Source: Quercus robur
Taxonomy: Eukaryota > Streptophyta > Magnoliopsida > Fagales > Fagaceae
Length of the DNA stretch: 64,000 bases
Assembly (NCBI RefSeq): GCF_932294415.1
Contig: NC_065536.1
Location: 14,939,974-15,003,973, forward strand
Direction: 5' to 3'
A program made the translations under genes and the position numbers. Numbering within the stretch: the stretch's first letter is position 1; the number at the start of each line of letters is the position of its first letter. Shown here piece after piece: positions 26,901-37,635 of this stretch. The notes below the pieces were generated by a model. The model did not search any database. It saw nothing but the letters and a program-made list of their open reading frames with translations, and was not told the origin of the DNA.

Positions 26901-27261
26901 GGTCGGAGAGGACCCTATGTGCTTCCCCAACTAGCTTGAATGCGGCCTCTGCACCAGCAAGCTTATTTTTATCAGGATGAAGTAACAGTGCTAGCTTTCT
27001 GTACTGTTTCTTGATGGTCCCCTCATCAGCTGATTGTTCAATCTGAAGAATTCCATACCAGTCCAAATCTGACTTGCTAACCTTTATCAATGCAGAGCAA
27101 TGAACCTCACAGACTGCAAGCAATTGAGACATGTTCTCAAGCCCAGGAAACAGCTGCTGAGCCTTCATCGCAATCTTCCTTGCCCCTACAAAATCGTTTT
27201 CATGCATCTTCTTCTCTGCAATCCCCCTAGCCCTGATGGCCTCCTCTTTGTTGCATTCCAT
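23959..27261 (-). CDS. J-domain protein with two DUF3444 domains
   Basis: A single coding exon, 1100 aa. The frame stays open ten codons further upstream (to 27291) but without another ATG; 27261 is the first ATG and opens MECNKEEAIRARGIAEKKM, the usual start of this plant family. An N-terminal helical segment (about 1-60) is followed by a J-domain at about 66-130 with the HPD signature at 95-97 (LLLHPDKNK), which stimulates Hsp70 ATPase. A CxxC...CxxC zinc-ribbon-like segment (CCPHCSTRF and CQTCSKAF) follows near 190-220. The middle is Lys/Ser/Asp-rich with basic nuclear-localisation-like patches (SRKRGRKS). Two DUF3444 domains lie at about 480-695 and 895-1095; each starts (N/D)Q(M/I)WAIYD/V and contains YPR(K/R)GE(T/V)WAL(F/Y)KN and FSH(R/Q)IP(S/A)F. 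The family is a nuclear-type plant J-protein group; client and partner are unknown. Confidence 0.93.
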   Translation of the reverse strand: MECNKEEAIRARGIAEKKMHENDFVGARKIAMKAQQLFPGLENMSQLLAVCEVHCSALIKVSKSDLDWYGILQIEQSADEGTIKKQYRKLALLLHPDKNKLAGAEAAFKLVGEAHRVLSDQAKRTSFDKNYASSARTAESRPPPHQSNSNLFVNRQSWADNNLHKPPHPPYTNLNPIHQAPLFQTFWTCCPHCSTRFQYYKGSENKLLRCQTCSKAFIAQDVGTQYVPVRTPWGQFPNQKVASNQGPSKVTLKCNGGNVSNVRFPDRSAGLDPKSKAGNTAEVRGGSKAEVKADGHVGKKGVEMTKSNTAKAQKPGSSKNVSRKRGRKSAVESSESNETGGSDDNEKDVGIHQNGGNPSGQNSGNHRRSSRQRQKENISHQKNLNDDDDDFVSPPKQNCKSSRKSVKQKASATEESLPNKKCKMGECDVKTEEEGMPDQDDRKSEVDDRSGLNSNVASDDVAIQVPDQEFSDFEKGKEENCFAVNQMWAIYDTLDGMPRFYARVKKVFSPGFKLQITWLEANPDDQDEIDWCDGELPVACGKFKLGNTEEAVERLMFSHQMHCIKGSCRGSYLIYPRKGETWALFKNWDIRWSSDPEKNTPFKFEFVEVLSDFVDGFGIYVAYLGKVKGFVSLFQQTKQHGITSFQVPPKELYRFSHRIPSFRMTGGEKEGVPKGCFELDPAALPTDFNLYDDPNVVKMENGRMDAEVSNLCCKSSENKMEHVMGSDTSMKHEGDDQGRETTMHERFPRQSNGTHTNNVQVDASKCKTKEDDSKENCDLTQPKGTATSHQADKKINTPKKHEKKKDIEQVSLNPRRSPRDLSKKNGLINGLSTNEGTVKHSDANIGENCGSFTKSKGGASCQSDEKMQLPVKDHSSSSLTKSPGECYDFYGEKSEEKFQLDQIWAIYVDKDGMPKNYAQVKKIESTPNFRLHVALLKPCSPPKDTNQSVCCGMFEVKNGRTKVLTRIEFSHRLTVERVGKYRYKIYPRRGEVWALYKNLNLEVTSSDIWKGECDIVEVLEVNDNSTEVVVLSPLSGFTSVYRSPRIQRSKSGVIVIPRDEIARFSHQIPAFQHSGEKDILLRGCWELDPKAVPGLVICLD

Positions 27262-29010
27262 GGTTGGTTTGAAAATCAATAAATAAACCACCCAGGATAT
27301 TTAACATAAACTATATACACCAGGAAAGGGGTAGCTTTCTTTTGCCTTGTCTCTCCACAATCCAGCAATCATCCAAATTCCTCATCCTACAAGAATACAA
27401 CCCCAACAAGCTCAGTTGAATTCTACCAAACAATTTTGGTATTTCTCCACTAATATGAATTTACATATACAAGAGCCCACACCCATGTGTGATTGTGTGT
27501 GCGTGGTGATATACGAGTGAAATTTTATTAACAAAACCATAAATTACAACAGTTTACATACAACACTGAACTTCTAAAGCTGCAATGTGTATTAACTTAA
27601 CATCCCAAAACAGAAATTAGCAACTCACCCACCATCTTAGTAAACAATTTGAAGCGGAGACAGCCCCTAAACAGATTAGCCAAGCATTGGCCCTTTAGAA
27701 CCAAAAGGTTTTGAGCAAACCCACCAATGCACACAATAACCTAAACCCCAGAAGCCTTTGCAACTTGGAATTGAAACCTGAAACCCAAATAGTGATACAC
27801 TGAATAAGAATCGCCTAAACAACTGCCCAAAAATACCAAAATCAAAATGACACAATTTCTAGCTTTGATTGGTACGTTACACAGGCACACAATTTGAAAA
27901 GGGTTCCAAATTCAAATAAAAATAAGCAAAAATTTCACAAATGAGCTCTGGTTCAAACAGCACTTCTTTCATGGGTTTAATTTAAAGATTCAAAACCCAT
28001 TGAGTGGGTGGGTTGCATAACTTACCAATCAAAGAATAAGCAAACATTTGAACAAAAAAAAAAATCAAATCCAGCCTAAATAACGACATGCAAACCATTC
28101 TAAATAGAGAAGTGCTACGTTCACAACATTTTCACAACCAATTATAGGTGGTAAGTTGTTATTCGTTTTAATTTGAATTTACAACTTAAATTACTTTTGT
28201 GCTCATCCATAACAACCAATAACAACATGTCACTTAAGATTTATTGTAAAAGTGTTGTGAACACAACATTTCTCTTCTAAATAACTACTTAGAACAAAAA
28301 TCCTAGCACAAACCAATCAAAATCCCTACATTAAGTTGCTCAGAAAATACAGGAAAACAGAACAGAAAAAACCACAATACTGAATCTAAAACCAACTCTC
28401 CATTGCCTATAGAAACATAAATAAATAAAAACCCACTGAACTGAGTCCAATAAAGCCATTGACAACATAACCCCCCCCCCCCCCAAAAAAAAAATCTATT
28501 GCCCCACTATTTTCTTCCACTTTCCCATCTACCAAACAAACCCACATAACAAAACAGCACTATAAATAAATTCAAAAACCACAAAAAAATATAAAACCCT
28601 AGATTTTCAGCATCCAATACCACACAAGCAACAAATATACAAAACCCAGAACCCCAAATCGAAAAAAATAGTATCAAACATAAAAACCCAAAAATATAAA
28701 CAAGGCATGCATGCACGTAAATTAATTGCAAAATGAATGGCATTAATGTCCAAAAAGAAAATGAGAATGAGAGAGAGAGAGAGAGTTTCCAACCCTAACC
28801 TTTCAGAGAAGAAATTCCACAGTGAAAGAGAAAGAGAGAAAGAGAGAGAGAGAGAGAAAAAGATACAGAGAGAAAGAGAGAGAGTTTTGTATAGAAATTT
28901 TTAAGAGGTGGGGTTGGAGGGAAAGGATAGCGGGAAGTGAAAAAAAAACAGCGAAAATTGTTTTGGTTATTAGAGGGAAGAGGAGACTGCGGAGACAGCC
29001 CCTCTTATTT
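27262..29010 (-). other. 5' UTR and 1.4-kb leader intron of the J-domain gene
   Basis: An acceptor TTCTTGTAG at 27387-27395 leaves a 125-nt leader before the ATG. A donor AAG/GTTAGGGTT at 28798-28799 fits, giving intron 27387-28799. The upstream non-coding exon (28800 to about 29010) is CT-rich on the coding strand with long (CT)n runs. The intron hosts a 168-bp MITE (28107-28274), and part of it is duplicated at 37774-38154. I saw no convincing TATA box; CT-rich TATA-less promoters are common for plant housekeeping genes. Confidence 0.6.
28107..28274. mobile_element. MULE-type MITE, 168 bp
   Basis: The left end GAGAAGTGCTACGTTCACAACA and the reverse complement of the right end, GAGAAATGTTGTGTTCACAACA, are inverted repeats. 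A perfect 9-bp direct repeat ttctaaata flanks the element (28098-28106, 28275-28283). It lies in the 5' UTR intron of the J-domain gene. A relative lies at about 38520-38692. Confidence 0.8.
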
Positions 29011-29261
29011 CTGTGAAATTCGTTTTTGGGGCTCTTTTTTAGGTTTTTTTGTTTCTTTCTGGTTGCAATTTGCAATGATGGTTTGTTGTGGATGACTGTA
29101 TTGTTGTTTCTAGAATATTTGCTTTGTAGGACTTATTTCTTGGGCTTTTCATATTTTTTTTTTTTCTCCCAATGTTATGATATTTTTTTTTTTTTTTTTT
29201 TTTTTTTGGTTTCTAAAGTGGGTTTGGGTTCAAATTTTTAAGCCTGTTTTGGATCAAATTT

Positions 29262-29570
29262 GAGCCCAATCTAGTTAGGACTAAAGGAGGATTTGATTGT
29301 GTGCTTTGAGCCCAACTCATTTAGGATTTGAAAATGATTCAGTTGTACTTCTTGAGCCCAACTCAGTTCTGAATTAAGAATAATTCGATTGTATAATTTG
29401 AGCTCAACGCATTTAAAATTTAAGAATGATTCAATTGTATACCTTGAGACTAACTTATTTAGGATTTTAAAAAGATTCGGTTGTATACCTTGAGTCCAAC
29501 CCATTTAAGATTTAAGAAATTTTGGTCCTACAAGGATTTGGTTGTACATTTTAAATCCAACCTAATTATG
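29262..29570. repeat. 46-bp minisatellite upstream of the J-domain gene
   Basis: Units start with tgag(c/t)ccaac at 29262, 29308, 29354, 29400, 29445 and 29492, a period of 45-47 bp. Each contains a (g)atttgg/attcagttgta core. The sixth unit is longer and a partial unit follows. The array sits about 250 bp upstream of the inferred transcription start. Units are roughly 70-80 percent alike by eye. Confidence 0.8.
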
Positions 29571-31780
29571 CGCTTAAGTAAATTATTCTAATATCCCCTT
29601 TTTAATTTTTTTTACCAATATCCTTATTATTAGTTCTATTTACAAAAGGAAATCTTGGGGGGTTTTATACTATGATTAATCATGCATGCTAATGTCAATT
29701 TTGAAAGACTTTTTAAAAAATAAAATTATAAACAATTTAGGTAGCATTTAGTTTTTTTTTTTTTTTTTTTCATTGCTTGAACTAAAAGTTATTACAATTT
29801 AAATGTTATTTTTATTTTTATTTTTCTATTAGTATGGACATAAAAAAATGCATACAAAATATAATGGAAAAAGTTTAGCTTCAAACCAGTTTGGAGTTAT
29901 ATTTCTTCAACCAACTATGTGATAATCTTTTTTATTGATAAAAGACTATGTGATGATTAAAGAAATTATCCATGTGTAGTTTTAGTCACATGGCTTTTTT
30001 AATAGGTCAATTGAGTTTTGGGAAAAAAATTAGGAAAAATCAATAGAAAACAAGGGAGTCACAAATCAATTGTTTTATTTAAGATGATATTTATTTTACC
30101 CCATTCAATTGAGTTTTGCTTAATGGGTTCTAGAAAAATTATCTTCAACATAAATTGAATTTAGATTATACAAAAATAAATAAATAAATAAATCTTGGAG
30201 AATCATGAATTTCTCTTTAATGACGTGCAAAATTTGTTAAGACTTTGAAAATTATAAAATATGTTAAAAATATTGGTGAAATAATTAAATTTACCATATC
30301 CCAATAGTATAAGTTTTTGGAACAATCGGAAATTTAACATGGTATCAGAGCATAATATCCTAAGTTTCGATCGTTATCTTCTCCACTTTACCTCCCATTT
30401 AAATTCCCATGCATTGAGCCTATTGATTAAATAATTAAATTTACCATATTCTAATAATTTAAACTTTTGAGACAATCGGTAATTTAACAAAATATAATAT
30501 GATAATGATTTATAGACAATAAAAAGTTGCTTTCGAAAATATATACATATGAAATATTCGTTGGGTTGGCTGAGAAAAAACCTTGAAGGTGGACCTAGGA
30601 GTAAGTCAAATATTTGTTGGGTTGAGTTACTTACTAAATCCACACATTACAATATTATTCTCTATCTTCTCTTAGGCTTACATTGATGTTTCTTTTCCTT
30701 TTTTTTAATGCATTAATGTTATTAGATGTTCTTTTGAAGCAACGTAGTATCTCAGCTGGTAAATTTCCTTTAAAATAACATCAACATATGCCTAAGAAGA
30801 TATTCAATAATGTTGATGTTCTTATCAGCTAGTATACTTCAGCGAAGGTTCCCACCGGCTGTGTGAATTTTTAAAAAAAGGGTTCAAAGTTCAAACTATC
30901 AACAGGGTCAATAATAATAAAAAATCTAGTAAAGTTTTTTTTGTATAAAATATAAACTTATATATAGATCATATAGTAAATAATATCCGATTGGTATAAA
31001 ATTTGACATGTATATTAAGAGCGCAACGAACATGCAATCCAATGGTAAGATTTTCAAAATATGTAATAATGTTAATTTTTTTAAAGGAAGTTATAGTCTT
31101 AGGTTACAACCAATTTTGTAGTTAAATTTTGTCCAAAATTTTTTTTTAAGTAGTATTTTTTAAACCAACCCCTTAAAACATAAATTATCTATATATATAT
31201 ATATATATATATAGAGGAAATAACTGCTCAATATTTTTACCAATCTAAAAGTTATTTTACAAGTATAAGTGTTTATAGAGTGTGGGAGGCAAGAGCTAAG
31301 ATTTAAGTCTCCAAAAAAGAGTTTCTCACACATATATATATATATATATACTTAAATTAAAGAAGAATTTCAATGATAGTGACACGCACGCACACACAAA
31401 GTCGTAATATGTACGATTGTACTCCCTTGGTCTCTCAGAAAACTTTATTGGATTTTACCAAGTTCTTTCTTAACCATTTCTCTTCTCCCTTTTCTCTATT
31501 CCTCTTTATATTAAAGAAAAAAAAAAGTTTTTCTTCTCCCTCTCTGTTTATATTAGTAGTATTTACTATTTAGTATCTCTGGACTTTCCCGGGAATTCTT
31601 TTTTTTGGAGAAAAACTCTTTCCGTGATTTGAAGTTCCAAGTTCCAACATCATACGCTTTTCCCAAAGTAGAAAAAAGGAGGAAAAAGCGTGCCCAATAA
31701 CTTCACACCTATCTATTTTTAAAAACACGCGTTGTTGATTTCTAAATAAGACCATAGCCGAAATATTGAATACTTTAACT
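29571..31780. other. gene-free region with a TRIM relic
   Basis: AT-rich, with no coding signal. It holds a TRIM-like element (30262-30489, listed separately) and TA microsatellites near 31185-31215 and 31330-31352. Confidence 0.5.
30262..30489 (+). mobile_element. TRIM (miniature LTR element)
   Basis: A 78-bp repeat (30262-30339) starts TGTTA and ends TTTAACA. It is followed at once by tggtatcagagc (30340-30351), the tRNA-Met primer-binding site. A second related repeat (about 30424-30489) ends in the same ATCGGTAATTTAACA. Tiny repeats, a primer-binding site and no coding space are the hallmarks of TRIMs. The two repeats have diverged, so it is old. Confidence 0.65.
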
Positions 31781-31859
31781 AGCTATTCATTAAACTAAAA
31801 AAACAACTACTACACAGTACAAACCAAAACTCCTTTCCCGAAATTCCCTTTAAATTTCC

Positions 31860-32078
31860 AAATTCCAGTCTAACAATAAAGATAGCTCCTCTCTCCCCTA
31901 TATATATAGACATGCATTTAACCATTAACAATCCACAATCAGAAATCAGAATCCTCATAGATAAATAAAAAATAAAAAAAAACCACATTTTTTCTCTTTA
32001 AATCCGTATCATCCAAACGTGTAATATCTTTCACCTATTTATTTTGACACACAAATATCAGTTTTAGAAAGAAAGAAA
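31860..32078 (+). promoter_or_regulatory. promoter and leader of peptide copy 1
   Basis: Homologous to sequence in front of copies 2 and 3: a ttcctct(c/t)ccc(t)ata TATA-type region (CTATATATATAG at about 31898-31909), then taaccattaacaatccacaa and a shared leader. Conservation in all three units shows the duplicated block includes the promoter. Confidence 0.55.
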
Positions 32079-32204
32079 ATGGAAAGGATGAGATCTTGCT
32101 TGTGCCTTGTAGTCATCATAATGCTTTTGTTTTTAAGATCTGAAGCTCGCCCTCTTAATCCAAACATGAAGGACAAGAAGAATCACCAATCCTTATTCAG
32201 GTAA
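32079..32204 (+). pseudogene. secreted peptide precursor, copy 1 (truncated)
   Basis: The reading frame gives 41 residues: MERMRSCLC, a hydrophobic core (VVIIMLLFL) and SEARPLNPNMKDKKN, then ends LFR and a TAA. The first 38 codons match copies 2 and 3 closely. After the stop the DNA stays alignable for only about 20 bp before turning unrelated. The region that encodes the putative mature peptide in the other copies is absent from 32.2-33.9 kb. The stop overlaps a potential AG/GTAATC splice donor, so a spliced product cannot be excluded formally, but I found no matching 3' exon. Most likely a truncated pseudogene with an intact signal peptide. Confidence 0.65.
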
Positions 32205-32697
32205 TCATTTCTAATAATGTAAACTAAGAATTTTCCTTTTTGGAAACTCTGCGGTTGCTTAACCAAAAACAACAAATTTTTTTTTATTCTCTTTTGATTG
32301 TTTTGTTTTGTTCAAAGACATATATTTGATAATTAAAGTATCATTGCATACAGCATACTAGAGGAGATTTTTTTTTTCAATGGTATTAAAGTTTCATTTC
32401 CCATATAGTAAGGGAGGAAGAGTAAAGGAGAGTAAATATAGTGCATTATTTGGCCTACAAGCCATTTTTCCGAATTTGACCTTGTTCCAATGCTTCACAG
32501 CAACAAATCTTTTCCCATACACAAGTTAGTTTTTTTTTGAAAATGTAGGTGTATGCATGTTAACATTCGTTGCACGGTTAGTAGTTTTGTTGCTACCAGT
32601 GTCCACATCGCTTAAAAAAGACAAAACAAAACAAAAACACCAAGCATATCCACCATCAATGAGCCCACCCGACCTCTACCATGCAAATGCTCCCTCC

Positions 32698-33422
32698 TAG
32701 GGGTGTGCAGAAAACCCACCGACCCGCCAAACCCGACCCAACCCAACTGGGTTCCCATCGGGTTGGGTCGGTTTTTAAGGCTTGGTGGGTTGGGTTGGGT
32801 TACAAAAAAAATTTATGGCGGGTTGGGTTGGGTTTGGGTCATAAAATTACAAACCCGCCAAACCCGACCCGGCCCACCCATATTTAATATATATTTAAAA
32901 TACATTTTATATTTAATAATTTTTTTTAAATCAATTGTAGGGCACTTTTATATATATATATATATATTATATTTAATAATTAAAAAAAAAAACCAGCTGT
33001 AGAGCAGCATTTCCTCAGTTCCTCCTATTAATACTAATTTAATATATATAATATATATTATATAATTAATAAAATTTTTTAAATAGCCAGTTCTTCCTAT
33101 CCTATATAAAAATCAATTAGTTCACACAAATCCTAATAAATTACTATTGTTGTTTAGTCATTAGTGTTGTTTGCCTTTAAAGAGTTACATTGATACTAAT
33201 CTTTTGGTTTTTTTAATATATTAATATTTTTTTTTTCTACTCAATTTAATAATAATAATAATAATAAAAATTTGTCAAACTCATGGGTTCAACCCGACCC
33301 AACCCGACCCATGTGGGTTGGGTTGGACTTATGTGATGGGTTGGGTTGGGTTGAATTTTTTTTGACCCACCATGGTGGGTTGGGTCAAAAAATCCCCTCA
33401 ACCCGACCCATGCACACTCCTA
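32698..33422. mobile_element. non-autonomous hAT element, 725 bp
   Basis: Terminal inverted repeats TAGGGGTGTGCA (left) and TGCACACTCCTA (right) differ at one position. The flanking 8-bp duplication ctccctcc is perfect (32690-32697, 33423-33430). Just inside the ends are complementary C-rich and G-rich tracts (repeats of acccgacccaaccc and gggttgggtt) that would fold back. No transposase. It separates peptide copy 1 from copy 2. Confidence 0.88.
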
Positions 33423-34229
33423 CTCCCTCCTAGGGGAAAATTAGCAAGACTCCCATTTTGTTAGTGCCGATTCAACGATGGAGCATCAGACAAAACCATT
33501 GATTCCAAAATTCTGTATATTGTGGTGTAGAAAAAAATTCATCTGTATATCTTTGCTTATATTCAGGACCACTAGATGCTTTTATTTGATTTTTGTTGTT
33601 ATGTATACCTTGTTGTAAGTCCTATATATTGTGGTCAACAGTTTAGAATTTTCCTCGTATATATGAATAATTACTTAGCCAAGTCATGAAACCCAAAAGC
33701 GACTTTTCATGATCCTTTAATTATTTACTTCAAAGTTCAAATCCCAAAGGGTTGGTTAATTAAGTAGTCCTAAAGTGTTATGATATTTATAAGATCTTAA
33801 ATTAATTCTAAACTTTTTACTAGTTTCTTGAGGCTATCTTCAAGGAATTCTTCCTTCTAATAATTTAGGGGACCTATATACACCTGAAGAAATAGTTAAA
33901 AACTCAAACAAGTCTGAATATTCTTGTTTGTCAAAAAAATAATTTATCTACTTCAAAACTAAACCTACTTCATAAGTCATAACCTTTTTTTTTAAGTTCC
34001 TCCTGATTTCAAGTTGTCTGTATTAGGAAACACGCGTGGAATGGAATTGATTTCAATGATGAGAGACCATAGTTCGGGTATAGGAAGGAAACAGGACTTT
34101 TGTGTGAAATATTATATTGATTTCATAGTAAAACTTTTACTATCTGTCAATTAGTATGTATTCAACTTAAAAAACTTCAAAGTTTCACAACCGTGTCCTC
34201 CCTAGTTTATAATCAAACACATAGAAAGA

Positions 34230-34370
34230 CAGTTCCTCTTCCCTATATATACTATATATAAATATAAAGATTACATAACAATTAACAATCCACAATCAGA
34301 ATCCTCACTAAAACACGTTATCCCTTAAGGCCGTGTGTATATTTTGAAACTACTAGCTAAACAAAAAAAA
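34230..34370 (+). promoter_or_regulatory. promoter and leader of peptide copy 2
   Basis: Contains ttcctcttccctatatatactatatataaa (TATA region) followed by taacaattaacaatccacaatc, homologous to copies 1 and 3. Confidence 0.5.
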
Positions 34371-34643
34371 TTGAAAGGATGATATATTGTGCATGTGTGC
34401 CTTACAATCATCATATTGCTTTTGTATTTTAGACTTGAAGCTCGCCCTCTTAATCCAAACATGAAGGACAGGAAGAACAGATCCTTATCCAGCTCATCAT
34501 TGTTAGCAATGATCAAAGATCGGTATGTCCCCAAACGAGAGATTCCAGGAGGTCCAAGGTTCCTTGGTGAAGTTGTTCCACTTAATAGAGGTCCTGTCGC
34601 ACCTTCTGCCCCTAATCCAATCACCCATGGTGCCAATCCCTGA
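34371..34643 (+). pseudogene. secreted peptide precursor, copy 2 (start lost)
   Basis: Colinear with the intact copy 3. The position of its start codon reads TTG here, and small length changes in the next 25 bases shift the frame, so no ATG opens the conserved frame. From about 34389 onward the frame is intact through the signal-peptide core (TIIILLLYFRLEA), the RPLNPNMKDRKN block and the C-terminal region GPVAPSAPNPITH, ending GANP at 34643. The C-terminal part has stayed close to copy 3, so loss of the start is recent, or translation begins at a non-AUG codon (a GTG at 34389 lies in frame). Confidence 0.7.
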
Positions 34644-34979
34644 TGAGATGGGTGGTAGAAAATGTCCAGTTGATGCATAAATCTCTTTCAAACTTTTCTG
34701 TAATGTTTTAAGAGTCCGGTTAACGAGTAGGGGCAATGGTTACAGTTAATTTTTTATTTATTTATTACAATTGGTCAGTTTTTTTGTGCAGTCTTTCTGT
34801 CTGTACATAAATAAGTATTTCTTGTTTAGTTTTTATTGTTCTCCAATGGAGTGGTCTCATTGAATTTCAAGTATATTAACAAAGATGTAATGTAATAAAT
34901 TTAATTGTAATTTCAAATATGTTATTATTAATAAAACAAGTTTTACAATAAATTTATAATAGGTGTAGAAGTACAGTGT

Positions 34980-35170
34980 GACAAATTAACACAAAATAAA
35001 GTTTTGCGGGGTGAGGAGAGGCCCAGCAAAGTCTTGAGAGGTAGGGATGGAACAAGGCAATTTCCCCCACTATGAGGGGCGTGGATGGAATAAGACAAAA
35101 TCATGCGAGACAAAGGTAAATACCCCATTCTTCGGTCCCACCCCGCCTCATCGTCATCCCTAATTGTAGC
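34980..35170. mobile_element. GC-rich hAT-like fragment
   Basis: The minus-strand end TAGGGATGACGATGAGGCGGGG and internal gcgggg/ccccgc blocks resemble the ends of plant hAT elements. The other end and the target duplication were not identifiable, so this is a fragment at best. Confidence 0.3.
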
Positions 35171-35693
35171 CGGCCTAGTACCTCTCAAGAGATCTTAGTT
35201 TTTTCCTAAAAATATTGAGTAAAAAGGATCGGAAGATCACATAGATTCATATAAGTTATAACATATTGATATGGATGCATGTCCTAGTCATTTTCACTTG
35301 TCAATTGTCACAATGGTCAACAAAAACCACTTGAAAAAGTAGTCATAGCAAAATTAAGATGTGTACCTCCATAAAAATTTATGTAAATAAAAAATTTTAT
35401 AACATTTTTCACAATAATTGAGTTTCCAAATTTTTACTAATTATTTAGATCTACCATTGTCAACATTTTTTTTACCTACTACTATTAATAAATTGCCACA
35501 TCAACCAAATGTGAAATTTTTTTGTGTCTTATTGAAAAATACCTAGAATTTTCACCTCGAAAAAGTGAACTCTTTCACTTTCATTATTCCTTTTTTATGA
35601 AAGAAATGATGCATGTAGTTGTGAATATGATACATTGAATAATCTCCATAAAAAAATTTCGAACCTATGAACTTTCACAACTTTCCTATATTT

Positions 35694-35830
35694 TACAAAA
35701 TTTTGTAAATGAATATTGACCTAGTGGTACAAGCTAATTAATAAGTATCAAAGAGAAATTTACAAAATTTTGTAAATGAATATTGACGTGCGGTACAAGG
35801 TAATCGGTACCAAAGAGAATTCATCTTAGG
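35694..35830. repeat. two-copy 67-bp tandem repeat
   Basis: The block starting tacaaaattttgtaaatgaa occurs at 35694 and again at 35761, followed both times by tattgac, a ggtacaag phrase and tac/tatcaaagagaa. It is absent from the matching position of unit 2 (about 40845), so it arose after the larger duplication or was lost there. Confidence 0.6.
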
Positions 35831-36518
35831 GTTTGAATTCGTGTAAAATGACCTAGTGGTACGGGGTAACTTTTACAACTTTCCATACTGGAGAATTCAT
35901 TTTGGTCATTGTGAAACTTTCACAACTTTCACAATTTGTGTCTAAGACTCTAACTTACCAATACTGTTCACTGTTGTACTACAGATTTGTTATGCTTTAT
36001 CCTAACTCTTCCTAACTTGTACTGCAACTTTAAGATTAGTTTATGGTTAAGCCTAGACTTAGCCTACTCTATATATACCGAACCATAATCGAGTCTATTG
36101 TAATTAATATACTGTGATAAAATATAGTAATATCGAGTCTACCTGTACAATCTACTCTATTTATAATTTGATTTTATTTTTCACATATTATGTTATCATA
36201 TCTTAAACGCAATATTATCTTTCTTTTTTAGGCACTCTTACTATAATAGTGTATAATTGTGATGGATAGTCACATATAGTAATTTTTCACTTGATAAATG
36301 ATGTTGCTTCATAGACGTGAAATTTATTTCTTTAAAATTTTTTAATAAAACGATATTTGTGAGATTTATTTCTTAAAATATTATTAATTAAACGATATTT
36401 GTGTAAAGGTATAACTTTTAAATTTTATATATCTATTTATAACAGAAATGCATCATCAAATGCAAGGAGCATGTACTTGCCCATTAAGTACTTCTGGGCA
36501 TTCATTTGTGTAGACACA

Positions 36519-36526
<8 letters not shown>

Positions 36527-36583
<57 letters not shown>
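36527..36583. repeat. (AT)n(CT)n compound microsatellite
   Basis: About 14 AT units run straight into about 13 CT units. The matching place in unit 2 (about 41680) lacks it. Confidence 0.9.
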
Positions 36584-36588
<5 letters not shown>

Positions 36589-36706
36589 ACACAAATTCCT
36601 ACGTTTGTGATTCTCACCCTATCGGGGCTATCGTCCACATCAAGGACCAACAGTGGCATCATAGCCTAGGTTCTTGATGCAATTTCTTTAACAAGATACT
36701 GGCAAA

Positions 36707-37635
36707 CATAGGCGGAGGGAGAAGGGGCCATGGCCCCTTTGGATTTTCCCAAAATGCCCCCTTCCCTCTATTTAATGTTAAAAATTTAAAGTATTGAGTA
36801 AATTTTAGGTGACTACCCCCTTTCCATTTAAAAAAAAAAAAGTATAAATGCTCCTTAATTTATTGTTGTCTCCTTCATTTTCCTTTTAAAATTGACTTTT
36901 TTGTCATATAAAGTCATTAATTTTAGGAACATTTAAAGTATAAGTTGTTGGGTTTTGTGGAACCTAATTGTGTTTGATCCAAATTATGACCTGACTCAAA
37001 ATAATATTGCTATAATTTTTAATGTGAAATTTTCTGAAACTTAGTCCATAGAGCGGAGGTTTGGCCTATTTTGTAAGTTGTAACCCACTATGACTCTTGT
37101 GCGCAGGATAAAAAAATTGTTGCTTGGGAGATTAGGGGGTGTTTGGTAGTGTATTTCGAACCACAGTTTTTAGTATTTAAACAACATTACATGTATTTTC
37201 ACACACTTTTTTATCCACACGTATTTTTAAAAAATACAAATAACGTTACTAAAACAACATTACCGAACGGGTTTTGTGTTGTTTTTGAGAGATAAAACTA
37301 TACTATCGCATCTTGTATTTTTTCTTGTCAATAGTGAAATTCTTGCAACTTCGTGGACGTAGGCAAATTACCGAACCATGTAAATACTGTCCAGTATGAT
37401 TGTTTTTCTTTGGTGCATAATTTTTCTCTAATTCTGCTTCTCACGGATCTAAGAATTTCATGTATATTTCCTTCATAAATTAATAATAATATATAAGTAA
37501 TTTTCTTTAGCAAAAGATCTTTTTTTCTTTTCAAAAAATAAAGTCATACGCATTTATATAGAGAGTTAAAGCTCCCAAAATACATTGATATATTTGGCTT
37601 GGCCCTCTTAAAAAAATTTTCTAACTTTGCCACCA
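36707..37635. mobile_element. decayed hAT-like element (~929 bp)
   Basis: It begins CATAGGCGGAGGG and ends TTTGCCACCA, a degraded version of the cggagccag-type ends seen at 1792-2456, with G-rich and C-rich blocks just inside. Flanks ctggcaaa (36699-36706) and ctggcaag (37636-37643) form an 8-bp duplication with one mismatch. A smaller element (37136-37271) lies inside. Confidence 0.5.
37136..37271. mobile_element. small MITE nested in the hAT-like element
   Basis: Left GGGTGTTTGGTAGTG and the reverse complement of the right end, ACCCGTTCGGTAATG, form inverted repeats about 135 bp apart. Target duplications are unclear. Confidence 0.4.

Noticed and set aside
28803-29075. Reading frames in the GA/CT tract
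   Set aside because: Produced by the CT-rich leader of the J-domain gene; products are pure RE or LS repeats.
34943-35188. 81-codon minus-strand frame
   Set aside because: Lies in a GC-rich hAT-like fragment; no domain and no conservation in unit 2.
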